Assembly (NCBI RefSeq): GCF_003591035.1
Contig: NZ_QYUO01000002.1
Location: forward strand, 744,001-808,000
Reading direction: 5' to 3'
Source: Noviherbaspirillum saxi
GTDB taxonomy: Bacteria; Pseudomonadota; Gammaproteobacteria; Burkholderiales; Burkholderiaceae_D
Length of the DNA stretch: 64,000 nt
Below, piece after piece: positions 24,977-34,412 of this stretch. The position numbers were made by a program, and so were the translations under genes. A model generated the notes under the pieces. That model had not been told where the DNA came from and did not search any database. It was given only the letters and a program-made list of their open reading frames with translations. Numbering within the stretch: position 1 is the first letter of the stretch; each line of letters opens with the position of its first letter.

Positions 24977-25630
24977 TTATCGCATCTGGCTCGACAGGCG
25001 CCGCTTTAATTCCATTACCGCGCTATGGACCGTGGTGAGCACGGGCTTGCCAGTCGCCTGCGCACACGCGTGCCGCGAGCGAGCCATGCTGAACTGTGCA
25101 AGGGAAATTGTGCTGCAGCCTGCGGCGGATAACTGCTTCGCCTGTTCAGCGATCAGCGCGTCATGTTTCTGCACGTCTCCGCGATTGAGTGCATCAAGTG
25201 CGCCATCCGCAAGTGCACACCGGATATCAACAGAAGGAGGAAACTCAGCTGGCATGGACTCCAGCGTGGGCGGAAATGTCGCGATAAGTCCTATGGTGCC
25301 GCCGGCACTCTCGGCATCGGCGATCATCGCTTCATTTGGTTTAAGAACCGGCAGATTCGCATAGCGCCGTGCCACAGCCTCAATGCAGGGCCCAAAGGCC
25401 GAGCACGTGAATAGGATTGCTTGGGCGCCTGTACCGACAGCATAGTCAGCCAGGTCCTGGAAGCGCCGGTTCATGACCTCATCGAGACCGCGGCTGGAAA
25501 TCGCCAGATCGGCAGACAGGGAATCATCCAGCAAGTTCATCCGGGTCGCTTCTGGCCATTCGCGTACCATGGCCTCGTTGATCGGCTCAACGGAATGGCT
25601 GAGTGCATGGATAAGTGCAATGCGTGGCAT
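24977..25630 (-). CDS. Asp/Glu/hydantoin racemase-family protein
   Basis: A 217-aa member of the aspartate/glutamate racemase superfamily. The first catalytic-cysteine region is present as ILFTCSAFGPCIEAV (residues about 72-86). At the second site, where classical racemases carry a Cys, the sequence reads ISLAQFSMARSRH, so a two-base racemase mechanism is doubtful. Related proteins include maleate isomerase-like and decarboxylase enzymes using one Cys. Lies 60 bp after the 3-hydroxyacyl-CoA dehydrogenase gene and 60 bp before the Bug gene, probably one operon. Confidence 0.82.
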   Translation of the reverse strand: MPRIALIHALSHSVEPINEAMVREWPEATRMNLLDDSLSADLAISSRGLDEVMNRRFQDLADYAVGTGAQAILFTCSAFGPCIEAVARRYANLPVLKPNEAMIADAESAGGTIGLIATFPPTLESMPAEFPPSVDIRCALADGALDALNRGDVQKHDALIAEQAKQLSAAGCSTISLAQFSMARSRHACAQATGKPVLTTVHSAVMELKRRLSSQMR

Positions 25631-25690
25631 GGGTCTTCTTTAATCGAAAATGACAGTCAAACGCTCAGTCCCTCGTTGCGATATTGAAGT

Positions 25691-26686
25691 CTACTTATCT
25701 TCAATTTTCGGCAGTTCGGGCGCCAGCAGACGCAGTCCCGCCATCAGCAGATCGTCATAGCGCTTGCGTTCGGCCGCAATGCTCTCTGGCGTCCATTTGT
25801 AAAAACCTTCTCCGGTTTTCATGCCGAATTTTCCGCTTGCCAGGCGCTCGCTCAGTGCACTGGAAGGTACGGCATTAACGGCGAGCGACGGATACATCGT
25901 GGCTGCGGCCGGGCAATGTATGTCGATCCCGGCATGATCACGCTGGAGCACGGGCCCCGCCGCAAGAAAACGAAAACCAAAGCCGAAACGCACCGCTGCA
26001 TCGACATCCTCGGGCGTCGCCACGCCGGCATCGATCATCGCAAATGCTTCGCGCGCCAGCGCGTGCTGAAGCCGGTTGGCGAGAAATCCCGGCAAATCCT
26101 TGCGTACCAGGACCGGCACCATGCCGCAGGCATGCATAAAAGCCGACAAGGATTCAGCGAGCGGGCCGGACGATCGTTCTCCGAGTACAACTTCCACCAG
26201 AGGAACCAGGTGCGCCGGCATGAAAAAATGCAGGCCAAGCATCCGTTGCGCGGTTTCCAGACCCTTGCCGATCGCCGAGATGGGGAAGCTCGAACTGTTG
26301 CTGCATAACAGGGTATCTGGCCGTGCACGCCGCACCAGCTCTGCAAACAGTGCCTGTTTGGGCTCCAGTTTTTCGGGGATGCATTCAATCACCAGGTCAA
26401 TCGACTGCCAGTTGACTTCGTCGAGCGATGCGCATGCGGATACGCGACTGCGCTTGTGTTCTGCTTCGAGGCTGCGTAATCCGTTGGTGAAATAGGCATC
26501 CAGTGCTTGCCGGCGCGCTTCACCCGGCTCCAGCACGATGGTACGGCAACCGCCGCGCGCCAGCACCAGGGCGACGTCAGCTCCCATGGTCCCGCCGCCT
26601 ACGATAAGGGCGCACGCGTGCGCTGGCTTTGGCAGACCGGTTGGCGGATTTGCGAGCGATGGGGACGATTCGTTCTGGGTATTCAT
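25691..26686 (-). CDS. 3-hydroxyacyl-CoA dehydrogenase family protein
   Basis: A 331-aa NAD-dependent dehydrogenase. N-terminal Rossmann fold with ALIVGGGTMGADVALVLARGG; then IECIPEKLEPKQALF, LLCSNSSSFPIS (conserved Ser) and GLHFFMPAHLVPLVEVV with the catalytic His; then GFLANRLQHALAREA (Asn) and the C-terminal 3HCDH domain (FGFGFRFLAAGP, GKTGEGFY-like GMKTGEGFYKW). Length fits single-function 3-hydroxyacyl- or 3-hydroxyacid dehydrogenases (such as carnitine or gulonate dehydrogenases) rather than FadB fusions. The ATG at 26686 is chosen; a long in-frame upstream extension overlaps the divergent LysR gene and is rejected. Confidence 0.88.
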   Translation of the reverse strand: MNTQNESSPSLANPPTGLPKPAHACALIVGGGTMGADVALVLARGGCRTIVLEPGEARRQALDAYFTNGLRSLEAEHKRSRVSACASLDEVNWQSIDLVIECIPEKLEPKQALFAELVRRARPDTLLCSNSSSFPISAIGKGLETAQRMLGLHFFMPAHLVPLVEVVLGERSSGPLAESLSAFMHACGMVPVLVRKDLPGFLANRLQHALAREAFAMIDAGVATPEDVDAAVRFGFGFRFLAAGPVLQRDHAGIDIHCPAAATMYPSLAVNAVPSSALSERLASGKFGMKTGEGFYKWTPESIAAERKRYDDLLMAGLRLLAPELPKIEDK

Positions 26687-26771
26687 GCGTGACGATCTAA
26701 ACGAAGAAAAATTCAGTGTGCAACGCGACTTTTTATCTGTAAATCGCATATTTTCTATAAACTTATCAATT

Positions 26772-27683
26772 ATGGAGATAAATCTATCGGGTCGCGACCT
26801 CCGCGCCTTTCTCGCTGTCGCCAATTCCTTAAGCTTTAGCCAGGCGGCACAGCAAATGCACCTCTCGCAGTCCGCGCTGTCGACCCTGATCAGCCGACTG
26901 GAAGACGCGTTTGGCACGCGCTTGTTCGACCGTACGACACGTTCGGTCGCATTGACGGCGGCCGGGGAAGTACTTGCGTCGCATGCCGACCAGTTGTTAT
27001 CTGATTTAGAGCGCACGGTGACTGCAGTACGGGATGTCACTGCGTTACGGCGGGGTCGCGTCGCGCTCGCGGCCCTGCCATCCCTGGCAGCGCGTGTCAT
27101 CCCTCCGTTGTTCCGAAGCTTTAGCGAGAAGTATCCTGACATTCAGTTGTCCCTCATCGACACCTTGTCCGAGCCTGCGTTCGAACTGGTACGGGAAGGG
27201 CGCGTCGACTTCGCGCTCACCGCAGCTAACCCTGCCTACGCGGATCTGGATTACATCCCGCTCACAACGGACAGTTTCGTGTTGTTGGTCGCGCGCGGCC
27301 ATCCGCTAGGACGTGAAAGCGGGAATGTAGAATTCACCGACTCCTTGGCATCGCCGCACATTTCGATGTCGCGCCATACCAGCGTGCGCCAGTATATCGA
27401 TGCCGCTGCACTGCAAAACGGAATTGGTTTTCATCCTGCCTATGAAGTGGATCACCTGGCCACCATCGGCGCAATGGTAAGTGAGGAATTAGGCGTGGCA
27501 GCGCTCCCGGCCATGGCCGCCGATGTCATTAGTGGCGAGGGAATAGTGCGGCGCCCGCTGGTCAACCCTGTTATTCGCAGATCGATCGGCCTGGTGAGAC
27601 GCAGGGAAGGCTCGCTGTCCCCTGCGGCGGAGGCAATGCTTTCATTATTGAGACACCAGATTCAAAACCCGCCTGCCTGTTGA
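26772..27683 (+). CDS. LysR-family transcriptional regulator
   Basis: 303 aa. N-terminal wHTH LRAFLAVANSLSFSQAAQQMHLSQSALSTLISRLEDAFGTRLFDRTTRSVALTAAG (residues 10-65), then the periplasmic-binding-like effector domain (GRVALAALPSLAARVIPPL, GRVDFALTAANPAY, EELGVAALPAM). Divergent with an 85-bp gap from the 3-hydroxyacyl-CoA dehydrogenase operon, which it most likely regulates. The gap is AT-rich; no clear T-N11-A palindrome was fixed. Confidence 0.92.
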   Translation: MEINLSGRDLRAFLAVANSLSFSQAAQQMHLSQSALSTLISRLEDAFGTRLFDRTTRSVALTAAGEVLASHADQLLSDLERTVTAVRDVTALRRGRVALAALPSLAARVIPPLFRSFSEKYPDIQLSLIDTLSEPAFELVREGRVDFALTAANPAYADLDYIPLTTDSFVLLVARGHPLGRESGNVEFTDSLASPHISMSRHTSVRQYIDAAALQNGIGFHPAYEVDHLATIGAMVSEELGVAALPAMAADVISGEGIVRRPLVNPVIRRSIGLVRRREGSLSPAAEAMLSLLRHQIQNPPAC

Positions 27684-27712
27684 ATTCACCTTTTTTCCGC
27701 TGCTACCTAATC

Positions 27713-27957
27713 CTACTGCGTCACGAACGTGCTCCCCCTTGCAGGGGGATAAGTGCGGGGTTTCGCAAAGCATGCTTTGCGCCGCACGAATCCAAGCCAC
27801 TTACCAGCGGCGAGGTGGGAAGGTTGGGATGGGGCGGCCCGCGCAGGGGTAGAGAGGTCGAATCCGCGCAATCGTTAGCGCAACCACTCCACCCCCACCC
27901 TAGCCCTCCCCCTGAAAGGGGGAGGGAACCGGACAGTGATGTTTTGTGACGCAGTAG
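27713..27957. repeat. 245-bp MITE-like element with 12-bp perfect terminal inverted repeats
   Basis: CTACTGCGTCAC (27713-27724) and its exact inverse GTGACGCAGTAG (27946-27957) bound a non-coding segment. The segment includes a CTCCCCCTTGCAGGGGG hairpin near the left end and CCCTCCCCCTGAAAGGGGGAGGG-type arms near the right end. It does not resemble the TA-flanked elements at 12036 and 40696. No transposase is encoded. Confidence 0.65.
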
Positions 27958-28609
27958 TACTAATACCAATCCTGAGCCATAACGTGCCATAAAACCGGCC
28001 GACAGCGACGGTAACGATTTTGCCGTGTCAGGGTCCGTATTTTGGTCCCTTGTCATCATTCTGTGTATTAGTTCCGGGTCACTCCGGCGGCCACCGAGGG
28101 GGCGGGCCTTGTGCCTATGGCGAGCGCACCCTATCGGTCAGCGTTGCCTCCCAGAATCAGATAGCGTGCCAGAGGCGTACCTTCGGGCAGATTGTGCTCA
28201 CGTCGGAGCGGCCCCTGGCCCCAGGCATCAGGGCAGGCATCTCGCAGCACATCGTGCAAGCCGTTGCAGCGTGGCGCTGGTCGGTCATCCTGTGGCCGGA
28301 ACGGCAGGTTGACCGGGTCGATGGACCAGGCCGGGGATAGTGCTTTCGGTATCGGTGAAAGGCGTGGAACGATCTGGCGTGCCGGGCTGCAACACTATTT
28401 TGTCTATCTACAATTGATTTCCGACGGCGACCGTACAGAATGAAAGGATCAGGGCCGCCTGGCAAGCGACCTTCACATTGTAGATTTCCCTGCTTTTTCG
28501 ATGAGCAGCATGTTTTTGATGTGACACAACATCATTGTTATAGAGTGTTGAAGAATGGGTATGGCCCCGGCGTCCTGGCCATCGAAGAGTGTTCACAAGG
28601 TATGAATCC
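27958..28609. other. intergenic region with a dispersed repeat, no recognisable gene
   Basis: About 650 bp between the MITE-like element and the NfeD gene. It starts with TAATACCAATCC at 27961, the head of a 30-bp sequence related to 47660-47689. Several overlapping short frames exist around 28020-28460 but none shows a ribosome site plus family-like sequence. The last 100 bp is AT-richer and probably holds the nfeD promoter. Confidence 0.45.
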
Positions 28610-30037
28610 ATGCGTAGCCGTGCACTTGTCATGGACCTGCTCATCCGGACATGCCGAGTGCTGGCCGGTGTGGCGGCATACCTGGCTGCCGGCTTTCTGT
28701 TCATCGTGTCTTCCGCTGTTGCGACCCCCGCCCAGATTACGTTGTTAACGATAGATGGTGCAATCGGCCCTGCCAATGCGGATTACGTCGTTCGCGGCAT
28801 CGCCCGCGCCGCTACTGACGGCAGCCAGCTCGTCATTCTGCAGATGGACACGCCGGGCGGGCTCGATACCGCGATGCGTGCCATCATTAAAGCTATTCTG
28901 AGCTCGCCGGTGCCGGTGGCAAGTCATGTCAGTCCGGGCGGCGCACGTGCGGCCAGTGCAGGCACCTATATCTTGTATGCCAGCCACATCGCCGCAATGG
29001 CTCCTGGCACCACCATTGGCGCTGCCACTCCGGTTCAGATCGGCGGCCCCGGCATGGAATCCGGGCGCGACAAGGCGCAGCGCCCGGGAAGCAAGCAGCC
29101 GCCCGGCGAGAACAGCGACAAAGAGCCTGACTCAGCGATGACGCGAAAGCAGGTCAATGACGCTGCAGCTTATATCCGCGGATTGGCGCAGATGCGTGGG
29201 CGTAATGCGGACTGGGCAGAGCGTGCCGTCCGGGAAGCGGTAAGTTTATCGGCGGAAGAAGCGCTCAAACTGGGAGTGATTAATTACATTGCCGACGACA
29301 GCCTGGCTTTAGCTTCGCGACTTGAGGGGAAAACTGTGTCGGTACTGGGGAATGACAAATTGCTACACACTCGCGGCGCAGCTGTCGTTAATGTCAATCC
29401 CGACTGGCGTACCCGGCTTTTGGCCGTCATCACCAGCCCGACCATTGCGCTGCTTCTGATGACCGTAGGCATCTATGGATTGCTATTCGAGTTTATGAGT
29501 CCAGGGGCTGTTGCTCCGGGCGTGATTGGTGCCATCTGTCTTTTATTAGCCATGTATGGTTTGCAATTGCTGCCTGTCAACTATGCCGGTCTTGCCCTCA
29601 TTATTCTGGCCCTGGCCTTAATGGCGGCTGAAGCTTTCCTGCCTAGTTTCGGTGTGCTTGGACTAGGCGGGATTGCAGCCTTCGTAGCAGGAGCGCTGAT
29701 GCTGATCGATACCGAGTTGCCTGGCTACGGTATTCCCATCGGATTGGTTGGCGCGATCGCGGTAGCAAGCGCGTTGTTGTTTGCAGCAACCGCAAGCGTG
29801 GCGTTAAAAACCCGGCGGCGCAAAAACGTCACCGGCCTCGACAATATGGTCGGGAGCGTGGCTGAAATTGAAAGGACTGGAGACGTCCCAAATGAGGCCT
29901 GGGCCCATGTACGCGGCGAAACGTGGCAGGTCGTGAGCAAAGTATCGCTGCAGGATAGGCAGAGAGTCCGCGTGATCGGGCGCAAAGGCCTTGTGCTGGA
30001 AGTGGTTCCTGTCAGTAATAATGAACAAGGAGAATAA
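28610..30037 (+). CDS. NfeD-family membrane serine protease (ClpP-class domain)
   Basis: About 475 aa. Signal/anchor segment, then a ClpP-class protease domain. This has [21 protein letters not shown] and the nucleophile Ser in [15 protein letters not shown]; the partner Lys lies in [17 protein letters not shown], giving a Ser-Lys dyad as in Pyrococcus 1510-N. Four to five hydrophobic segments follow (about 290-390), then a C-terminal NfeD OB-fold ([26 protein letters not shown]). Known archaeal homologues cleave the stomatin encoded next door. The ATG at 28610 is chosen over GTG 28589 and ATG 28631. It is 2 bp from the slipin gene, a classic pair. Confidence 0.93.
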   Translation: MRSRALVMDLLIRTCRVLAGVAAYLAAGFLFIVSSAVATPAQITLLTIDGAIGPANADYVVRGIARAATDGSQLVILQMDTPGGLDTAMRAIIKAILSSPVPVASHVSPGGARAASAGTYILYASHIAAMAPGTTIGAATPVQIGGPGMESGRDKAQRPGSKQPPGENSDKEPDSAMTRKQVNDAAAYIRGLAQMRGRNADWAERAVREAVSLSAEEALKLGVINYIADDSLALASRLEGKTVSVLGNDKLLHTRGAAVVNVNPDWRTRLLAVITSPTIALLLMTVGIYGLLFEFMSPGAVAPGVIGAICLLLAMYGLQLLPVNYAGLALIILALALMAAEAFLPSFGVLGLGGIAAFVAGALMLIDTELPGYGIPIGLVGAIAVASALLFAATASVALKTRRRKNVTGLDNMVGSVAEIERTGDVPNEAWAHVRGETWQVVSKVSLQDRQRVRVIGRKGLVLEVVPVSNNEQGE

Positions 30038-30039
30038 CT

Positions 30040-30822
30040 ATGCTTGCTGATCTCGGCATAGGATTTGGTGCGCTTGCTTTCGTCGTGCTGGTCCTAGTTG
30101 CTGCATCCATTCGCATCCTGCGTGAGTACGAGCGCGGTGTGGTATTCCAGCTGGGTCGGTTCTGGGCAGTCAAGGGACCGGGACTCGTCATCCTTATTCC
30201 GGTACTGCAGCAAATGGTCCGGGTCGACCTGCGAACGATCGTGCTGGATGTGCCAACCCAAGATGTGATTTCGCGAGATAACGTTTCGGTCAAGGTCAAT
30301 GCGGTGCTGTACTTCCGCGTAGTCGACGCGGAAAAAGCCATCATCCAGGTAGCCAATTTTTTCGAGGCGACCAGCCAGCTGGCGCAGACCACCTTGCGTT
30401 CAGTATTAGGCAAGCACGAACTCGATGAAATGCTTGCCGAGCGTGAGCGTCTCAACATCGACATCCAGCAGGTGCTCGACGTCCAGACCGATGCGTGGGG
30501 TATCAAGGTCGCGAATGTGGAAATCAAGCACGTAGATCTCGACGAGTCCATGATACGCGCCATCGCCCGTCAGGCCGAAGCAGAGCGGGAGCGGCGAGCA
30601 AAGGTGATCCACGCTGAGGGCGAACTGCAGGCATCGGAGAAGCTGATGCAGGCTGCGCGGGTGCTTGCACTACAGCCGGGCGCCATGCAATTGCGCTACA
30701 TGCAGACCTTGGCCAGCATCGCTGGAGACAAGTCGACGACTATTGTTTTCCCGCTGCCAATGGAGCTGTTGAAAGAAATGACGGGCGATGGGAAAAAAGG
30801 GATTATCCAGGACCGGGTTTGA
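30040..30822 (+). CDS. slipin / SPFH-domain (stomatin-like) membrane protein
   Basis: 260 aa. One N-terminal transmembrane helix ([19 protein letters not shown]), then the SPFH/band-7 domain ([75 protein letters not shown]), a charged coiled-coil ([24 protein letters not shown]) and a hydrophobic C-terminal tail, the site cleaved by NfeD proteases in archaea. Scaffold of membrane microdomains or quality control. Co-transcribed with the protease. Confidence 0.95.
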   Translation: MLADLGIGFGALAFVVLVLVAASIRILREYERGVVFQLGRFWAVKGPGLVILIPVLQQMVRVDLRTIVLDVPTQDVISRDNVSVKVNAVLYFRVVDAEKAIIQVANFFEATSQLAQTTLRSVLGKHELDEMLAERERLNIDIQQVLDVQTDAWGIKVANVEIKHVDLDESMIRAIARQAEAERERRAKVIHAEGELQASEKLMQAARVLALQPGAMQLRYMQTLASIAGDKSTTIVFPLPMELLKEMTGDGKKGIIQDRV

Positions 30823-30865
30823 GTGACCAAACTCATAGGGAATATATTTCTGTTCGAGATGCAGA

Positions 30866-30949
30866 ATGAAAAAGCTTCTGCTTCTTGTATCACACGCCCT
30901 GACCATTGGTCTCGGCTTCGCCCTTGGCGTGTCTAATTCCGAGATCTAA
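30866..30949 (+). CDS. 27-residue secreted-type peptide ORF, probably a truncated gene
   Basis: An ATG 43 bp after the slipin stop encodes MKKLLLLVSHALTIGLGF and nine more residues, ending GVSNSEI then TAA. It looks like the signal sequence of an exported protein whose body is missing. Similar N-termini occur in small secreted proteins, but nothing after the stop restores the frame. Either a remnant or a very small membrane peptide. Confidence 0.35.
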   Translation: MKKLLLLVSHALTIGLGFALGVSNSEI

Positions 30950-31004
30950 CTGACTACGTGAATGGACACGATTGGCCGCCATAATGTGATCTGAAAAGGT
31001 GCCG

Positions 31005-31622
31005 TCATCCGGGCAACTTTAAGTCGAATCTTACTGCCGCCATTCGAGTAGCAACGGTTATGAGAATGCCCGTCGATAAACTGAGAGTTTCCGTAACCGA
31101 TAGCCATTCCAGCAACAGATAGACCCAGCAGCCAAGAAAGGAACAGGTCGCATAAAGCTGGCCACGCCGAAAAACCATGGGGATTTCATTGCAGATTATA
31201 TCGCGCAGCACACCACCGAAGATGCCAGTAATGACACCCATCATGACGCAGACAAAAGGGGGCATGCCCGCATGGACCGCCAAGGACGCGCCGAGAACGC
31301 TGAACAAGCCTAGGCCGAAGGCGTCGGCTGTCACGAGAAGTTTTTCCGAGAAGGCAGAACGAAGATGACGCATGAAAGGAGTAATCACCAATGCCAAGAT
31401 AAAGATCAACAAGGTGTACTCCTGATGCTCGACCCAAAACAACGGGCGGCGATCGAGTAGCAGATCACGTAAGGTCCCGCCACCAAAGGCGGTAATGAAT
31501 GCAACTGTAAAAACGCCCACCAAGTCCATGTCCTTTTGGCGTGCTTCAATGAAGCCTGAGAATGCAAAGGCCAGGATGCCCAGTGCCTCGACCACTTGAA
31601 TCAATGTATTAAAATTCTGCAT
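31005..31622 (-). CDS. trimeric intracellular cation channel (TRIC)-family / YicG-like membrane protein
   Basis: 205 aa, seven hydrophobic segments. Two TRIC (UPF0126) repeats, each with the glycine-rich kink motif: FGGGTLRDLLLDRRPLFWVEH (about residues 46-66) and FGGVLRDIICNEIPMVFRRGQLYA (about 133-156). Prokaryotic TRIC proteins are trimeric potassium/sodium channels; the bacterial role is open. Stands alone on the minus strand. The ATG at 31622 lacks a strong ribosome site. Confidence 0.92.
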   Translation of the reverse strand: MQNFNTLIQVVEALGILAFAFSGFIEARQKDMDLVGVFTVAFITAFGGGTLRDLLLDRRPLFWVEHQEYTLLIFILALVITPFMRHLRSAFSEKLLVTADAFGLGLFSVLGASLAVHAGMPPFVCVMMGVITGIFGGVLRDIICNEIPMVFRRGQLYATCSFLGCWVYLLLEWLSVTETLSLSTGILITVATRMAAVRFDLKLPG

Positions 31623-31765
31623 ATGAAATTTACCAAACGTTAAACATATAAGGCTTATTCTTATTGGTGCCTCTGCAATAAGAACTGACCGTGACTGGCA
31701 AAGCTTTCTAAGTTGGAGCCAGCTTACTTTCCTCTAGCGTCGCTACGCCATGCATGCAGTTTTCT

Positions 31766-31888
31766 CTAAAAAACGCTTTTGGTGACGACGAGATCGCCGT
31801 CACCAGGCTTGGTCAACGTTTGTAGACGTAGCTTGCCATTACTCGGGTTAATCCAGGCATTTTTTTCTGGGTAGGTCTGATTTGCGGC
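31766..31888 (-). other. coding-looking 40-codon remnant downstream of the LysR gene
   Basis: Minus-strand frame ending at TAG 31766-31768 reads AANQTYPEKNAWINPSNGK then LRLQTLTKPGDGDLVVTKSVF, with protein-like composition. It has no ATG or ribosome site and begins close to the LysR stop. Probably the tail of a lost gene; not recognised. The rest of 31623-31915 shows nothing. Confidence 0.3.
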
Positions 31889-31915
31889 GGATCTACAGTT
31901 TGGAACTACACACAC

Positions 31916-32803
31916 TCAACGGGGTACTCTATGTGCGTCGATAAACTGAAAAAATCGGGACAGATCCTGTGATGCATCGCCGGCGCGAAAATTCATGATA
32001 ATCGGCGATGTGACGCCGGCATCTGCAACAAGGCGGTAAACGACATCATCCCGCCGCAAGCGCTGAACGGAGCTTGGAACCAAGGTTACACCGATACCCG
32101 CGGCAACGAGGCCGATGGCGGTCTGCATTTCATTGGCTTCGATGATTGTGCCGAGATTGAGACCATGTGACCGGAAATGCTGCAATACATGATCCGCATA
32201 ACTCGGACGCGGCCTGACGGGATAGAGGATGAAAGGCTCAGTCGCCAGCTGCTTTAAACCCAGACGCGCATGCTTGAGTAATGGATGGCGCAATGGCAAG
32301 GCGGCGACAAGTGCCTCGTCTTCTATGACATCACATACCAGTTCCGGGTCATCGAGAATGAGCCGCCCGATGCCGACGTCGATCCTCCCGGCCTTCAACG
32401 CTTCGCCTTGTTCAATAGTCGTCATTTCCGACAGTATGACTTCCACCTCATTGCTTGCCTTTCGGTAACTGCGAATCAGTTCTGGCAAGAATCCGTACAG
32501 CACTGAAGGCACAAATCCAATGCCGAACCACCGATGCTGCCCTTGGCCAATGCGGCGCGTCGCCCGCTGTATTTCATCGATCCTGGCAAGTACTTGCATG
32601 CATTGCTGAAGAAAAAACGCTCCCGCCTTGGTCAAGGCGAGCGGCCTTGCATTGCGGTCGATGAGCTGCGTGCCCAGTTCATCCTCCAGCTGGCGTATCT
32701 GGCGTGACAGCGGAGGCTGCGCCATATGCAGCAGCTCTGCCGCACGGCTGAAGTTCAGGGTTTTTCCTACTGCTTCGAAATAACGCAAATGTCGCAGTTC
32801 CAC
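31916..32803 (-). CDS. LysR-family regulator, CatR/BenM-like
   Basis: 295 aa from the GTG at 32803 (GGAGG 4 nt upstream). wHTH: VELRHLRYFEAVGKTLNFSRAAELLHMAQPPLSRQIRQLEDELGTQLIDR, the characteristic start of BenM/CatM/CatR regulators. Effector domain with GIGFVPSVLYGFLPELI, GRIDVGIGRL and LVAAGIGVTLVP. Divergent from catB. An ATAC-N7-GTAT box, the established BenM/CatM operator form, lies right at its start codon, so autoregulation together with muconate-responsive activation of catBC is likely. Confidence 0.9.
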   Translation of the reverse strand: MELRHLRYFEAVGKTLNFSRAAELLHMAQPPLSRQIRQLEDELGTQLIDRNARPLALTKAGAFFLQQCMQVLARIDEIQRATRRIGQGQHRWFGIGFVPSVLYGFLPELIRSYRKASNEVEVILSEMTTIEQGEALKAGRIDVGIGRLILDDPELVCDVIEDEALVAALPLRHPLLKHARLGLKQLATEPFILYPVRPRPSYADHVLQHFRSHGLNLGTIIEANEMQTAIGLVAAGIGVTLVPSSVQRLRRDDVVYRLVADAGVTSPIIMNFRAGDASQDLSRFFQFIDAHRVPR

Positions 32804-32804
32804 G

Positions 32805-32819
32805 ATACCTCCAGGGTAT
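32805..32819. promoter_or_regulatory. ATAC-N7-GTAT operator (BenM/CatM type)
   Basis: ATACCTCCAGGGTAT fits exactly the ATAC-N7-GTAT consensus known for BenM and CatM sites. It overlaps the ribosome site and lies 1 bp from the GTG start of the LysR gene, with catB beginning 69 bp on the other side. Binding would both repress the regulator gene and place it for catB activation. Confidence 0.7.
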
Positions 32820-32887
32820 AGCACGGTAGCCAAATGATATTAGACGGAGGATGCCAGAAAACTTACCATTGGCTCGTCAATACAGCC

Positions 32888-34054
32888 ATGAATCCAAAAA
32901 TGCATATTAAATCGAATCGCCCTTGCATCACGGCACTTGAGGCAATTATCGTCGACCTTCCCACCATTCGCGAACACCGCCTGGCGATGACGACGATGAG
33001 CCGCCAGACGCTGGTGATTGTACGTTTAAGCTGCGACGATGGCATTGAAGGCATCGGTGAGGCGACCACCATCGGCGGCCTCAGCTACGGTGATCAAAGC
33101 CCCGAATCGATCAAGCTCACGCTCGATCACTACGTCAATCCGCTGGTCATCGGCATGGACGCCACGAGCGTGAATGCCGTGCTGGCTAAGGTCGATCAGT
33201 CCGTGCAAGGTAATTCACTCGCAAAATCGGCGCTGGAAACAGCCTTGCTGGATGCTCAGGGCAAGCGCCTTGGGGCGCCGGTGCATGCCCTGCTTGGCGG
33301 GGCTGTGCGCAATTCTCTCCCCGTTCTCTGGACGCTGGCCAGTGGCGACAGCGCCCGCGACATCGAAGAAGCGAAGCAATTACTCGATATCCGCCGTCAC
33401 AAGGTATTCAAGCTCAAGATCGGCAAGCGCAGTCCGCGCCAGGATATCGAGCACGTTGCAGCCATTAAGAATGCTCTCGGCGACAGAGCCGAGATTACTG
33501 TCGATATCAATCAGGCCTGGAGCGAGGCAACGGCTGCGCGGCATATTCCGGACCTGCAGGCAGCCGGTGTGATGCTGGTCGAGCAGCCCATTGCGCGTGA
33601 CAACCGCCGTGGCATGGCGCGGATCGCGCGGATGTTCAACATTCCTATCATGGCGGACGAAGCGATCAGCACCCCTGCCGACATGTTCGACTATGCGAGC
33701 GACGGTGCGGCGGACATCGTTGCCCTAAAAATCGCAAAGTCAGGTGGCCCATTGGGCGTGATTCGTGTGGCGGCAGTTGCCGACGCGGCGGGAATAGGCT
33801 GCTATGGAGGCACGCTACTGGAAGGCACTATTGGCAGCATCGCATCTGCCCATGCATTTGCTGCCTGCCGCAGGTTGGAATGGGGGACAGAATTGTTCGG
33901 GCCCTTGCTGTTGAAAGACGATATCGTCGTCGAGCGCGCATCGGTCGCTGAGTTTGAACTCGCCGTGCCCGACGCGCCGGGTCTTGGCGTCGCTATCGAC
34001 GAAGACAAGCTTGCCTTTTACAGGCGTGACAAGACACGCACCACGGTCGCATGA
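32888..34054 (+). CDS. catB: muconate cycloisomerase
   Basis: 388 aa, enolase superfamily (MLE subgroup). Catalyses cis,cis-muconate to muconolactone in the catechol ortho pathway. Visible catalytic features: KxK motif in HKVFKLKIGKR, metal ligands in TVDINQAWSE (Asp), LVEQPIARDN (Glu) and IMADEAIS (Asp), and the second Lys in VALKIAKSGGP. N-terminal cap domain has the usual ALEAIIVDLPTIREHRLAM. The ATG at 32888 is chosen, with 32900 possible. Followed 51 bp later by catC, and regulated by the divergent CatR-like protein. No catechol 1,2-dioxygenase gene is in the window. Confidence 0.93.
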   Translation: MNPKMHIKSNRPCITALEAIIVDLPTIREHRLAMTTMSRQTLVIVRLSCDDGIEGIGEATTIGGLSYGDQSPESIKLTLDHYVNPLVIGMDATSVNAVLAKVDQSVQGNSLAKSALETALLDAQGKRLGAPVHALLGGAVRNSLPVLWTLASGDSARDIEEAKQLLDIRRHKVFKLKIGKRSPRQDIEHVAAIKNALGDRAEITVDINQAWSEATAARHIPDLQAAGVMLVEQPIARDNRRGMARIARMFNIPIMADEAISTPADMFDYASDGAADIVALKIAKSGGPLGVIRVAAVADAAGIGCYGGTLLEGTIGSIASAHAFAACRRLEWGTELFGPLLLKDDIVVERASVAEFELAVPDAPGLGVAIDEDKLAFYRRDKTRTTVA

Positions 34055-34105
34055 GGACAGGCCACCACGCACGCCCGCACAATCAATGACAGAAAGGAAA
34101 GATTC

Positions 34106-34384
34106 ATGCTGTTTCTAGTCAGGATGGATGTCTTATTACCGCTCGATATGCCTTCGTCCGTTGCTGACGACATCAAGGCGCGCGAAAAGGCTTACGCGCA
34201 AGACCTGCAACGCAGCGGCAAGTGGGTTCACTTGTACCGCGTCGTCGGCGAATATGCCAACTACAGCATCTTCGATGTTGAGTCTAATGACGAACTTCAT
34301 GGCTTGCTGTCGTCGCTTCCGCTGTTTCCGTATATGAAGATCATGGTAACGCCGCTGGCAAAGCATCCATCATCCATCGTTTAA
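34106..34384 (+). CDS. catC: muconolactone delta-isomerase
   Basis: 92 aa, the normal length of the family. MLFLVRMDVLLPLDMPSS at the N-terminus, KWVHLYRVVGEYANYSIFDVESNDELH in the middle and LPLFPYMKIMVTPLAKHPSS at the end are diagnostic for CatC. Converts muconolactone to beta-ketoadipate enol-lactone as a decameric cytoplasmic enzyme. AAAGGAAAG precedes the ATG. Co-transcribed with catB. Confidence 0.96.
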   Translation: MLFLVRMDVLLPLDMPSSVADDIKAREKAYAQDLQRSGKWVHLYRVVGEYANYSIFDVESNDELHGLLSSLPLFPYMKIMVTPLAKHPSSIV

Positions 34385-34412
34385 CCGAACCACCAGAATT
34401 GCAGGAATAAAA

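Noticed and set aside
26687..27142. N-terminal extension of the 3-hydroxyacyl-CoA dehydrogenase frame
   Set aside because: It overlaps the divergent LysR gene head-on, lacks family similarity and the Rossmann fold begins right after the ATG at 26686.
28020..28465. Several overlapping short ORFs upstream of nfeD
   Set aside because: No ribosome sites, no conserved-looking segments, and frames on both strands are equally open; treated as intergenic.
30823..30865. Possible terminator after the slipin gene (GTTTGAGTGACCAAACTCA)
   Set aside because: The arms do not pair into a convincing stem and no T-run follows.
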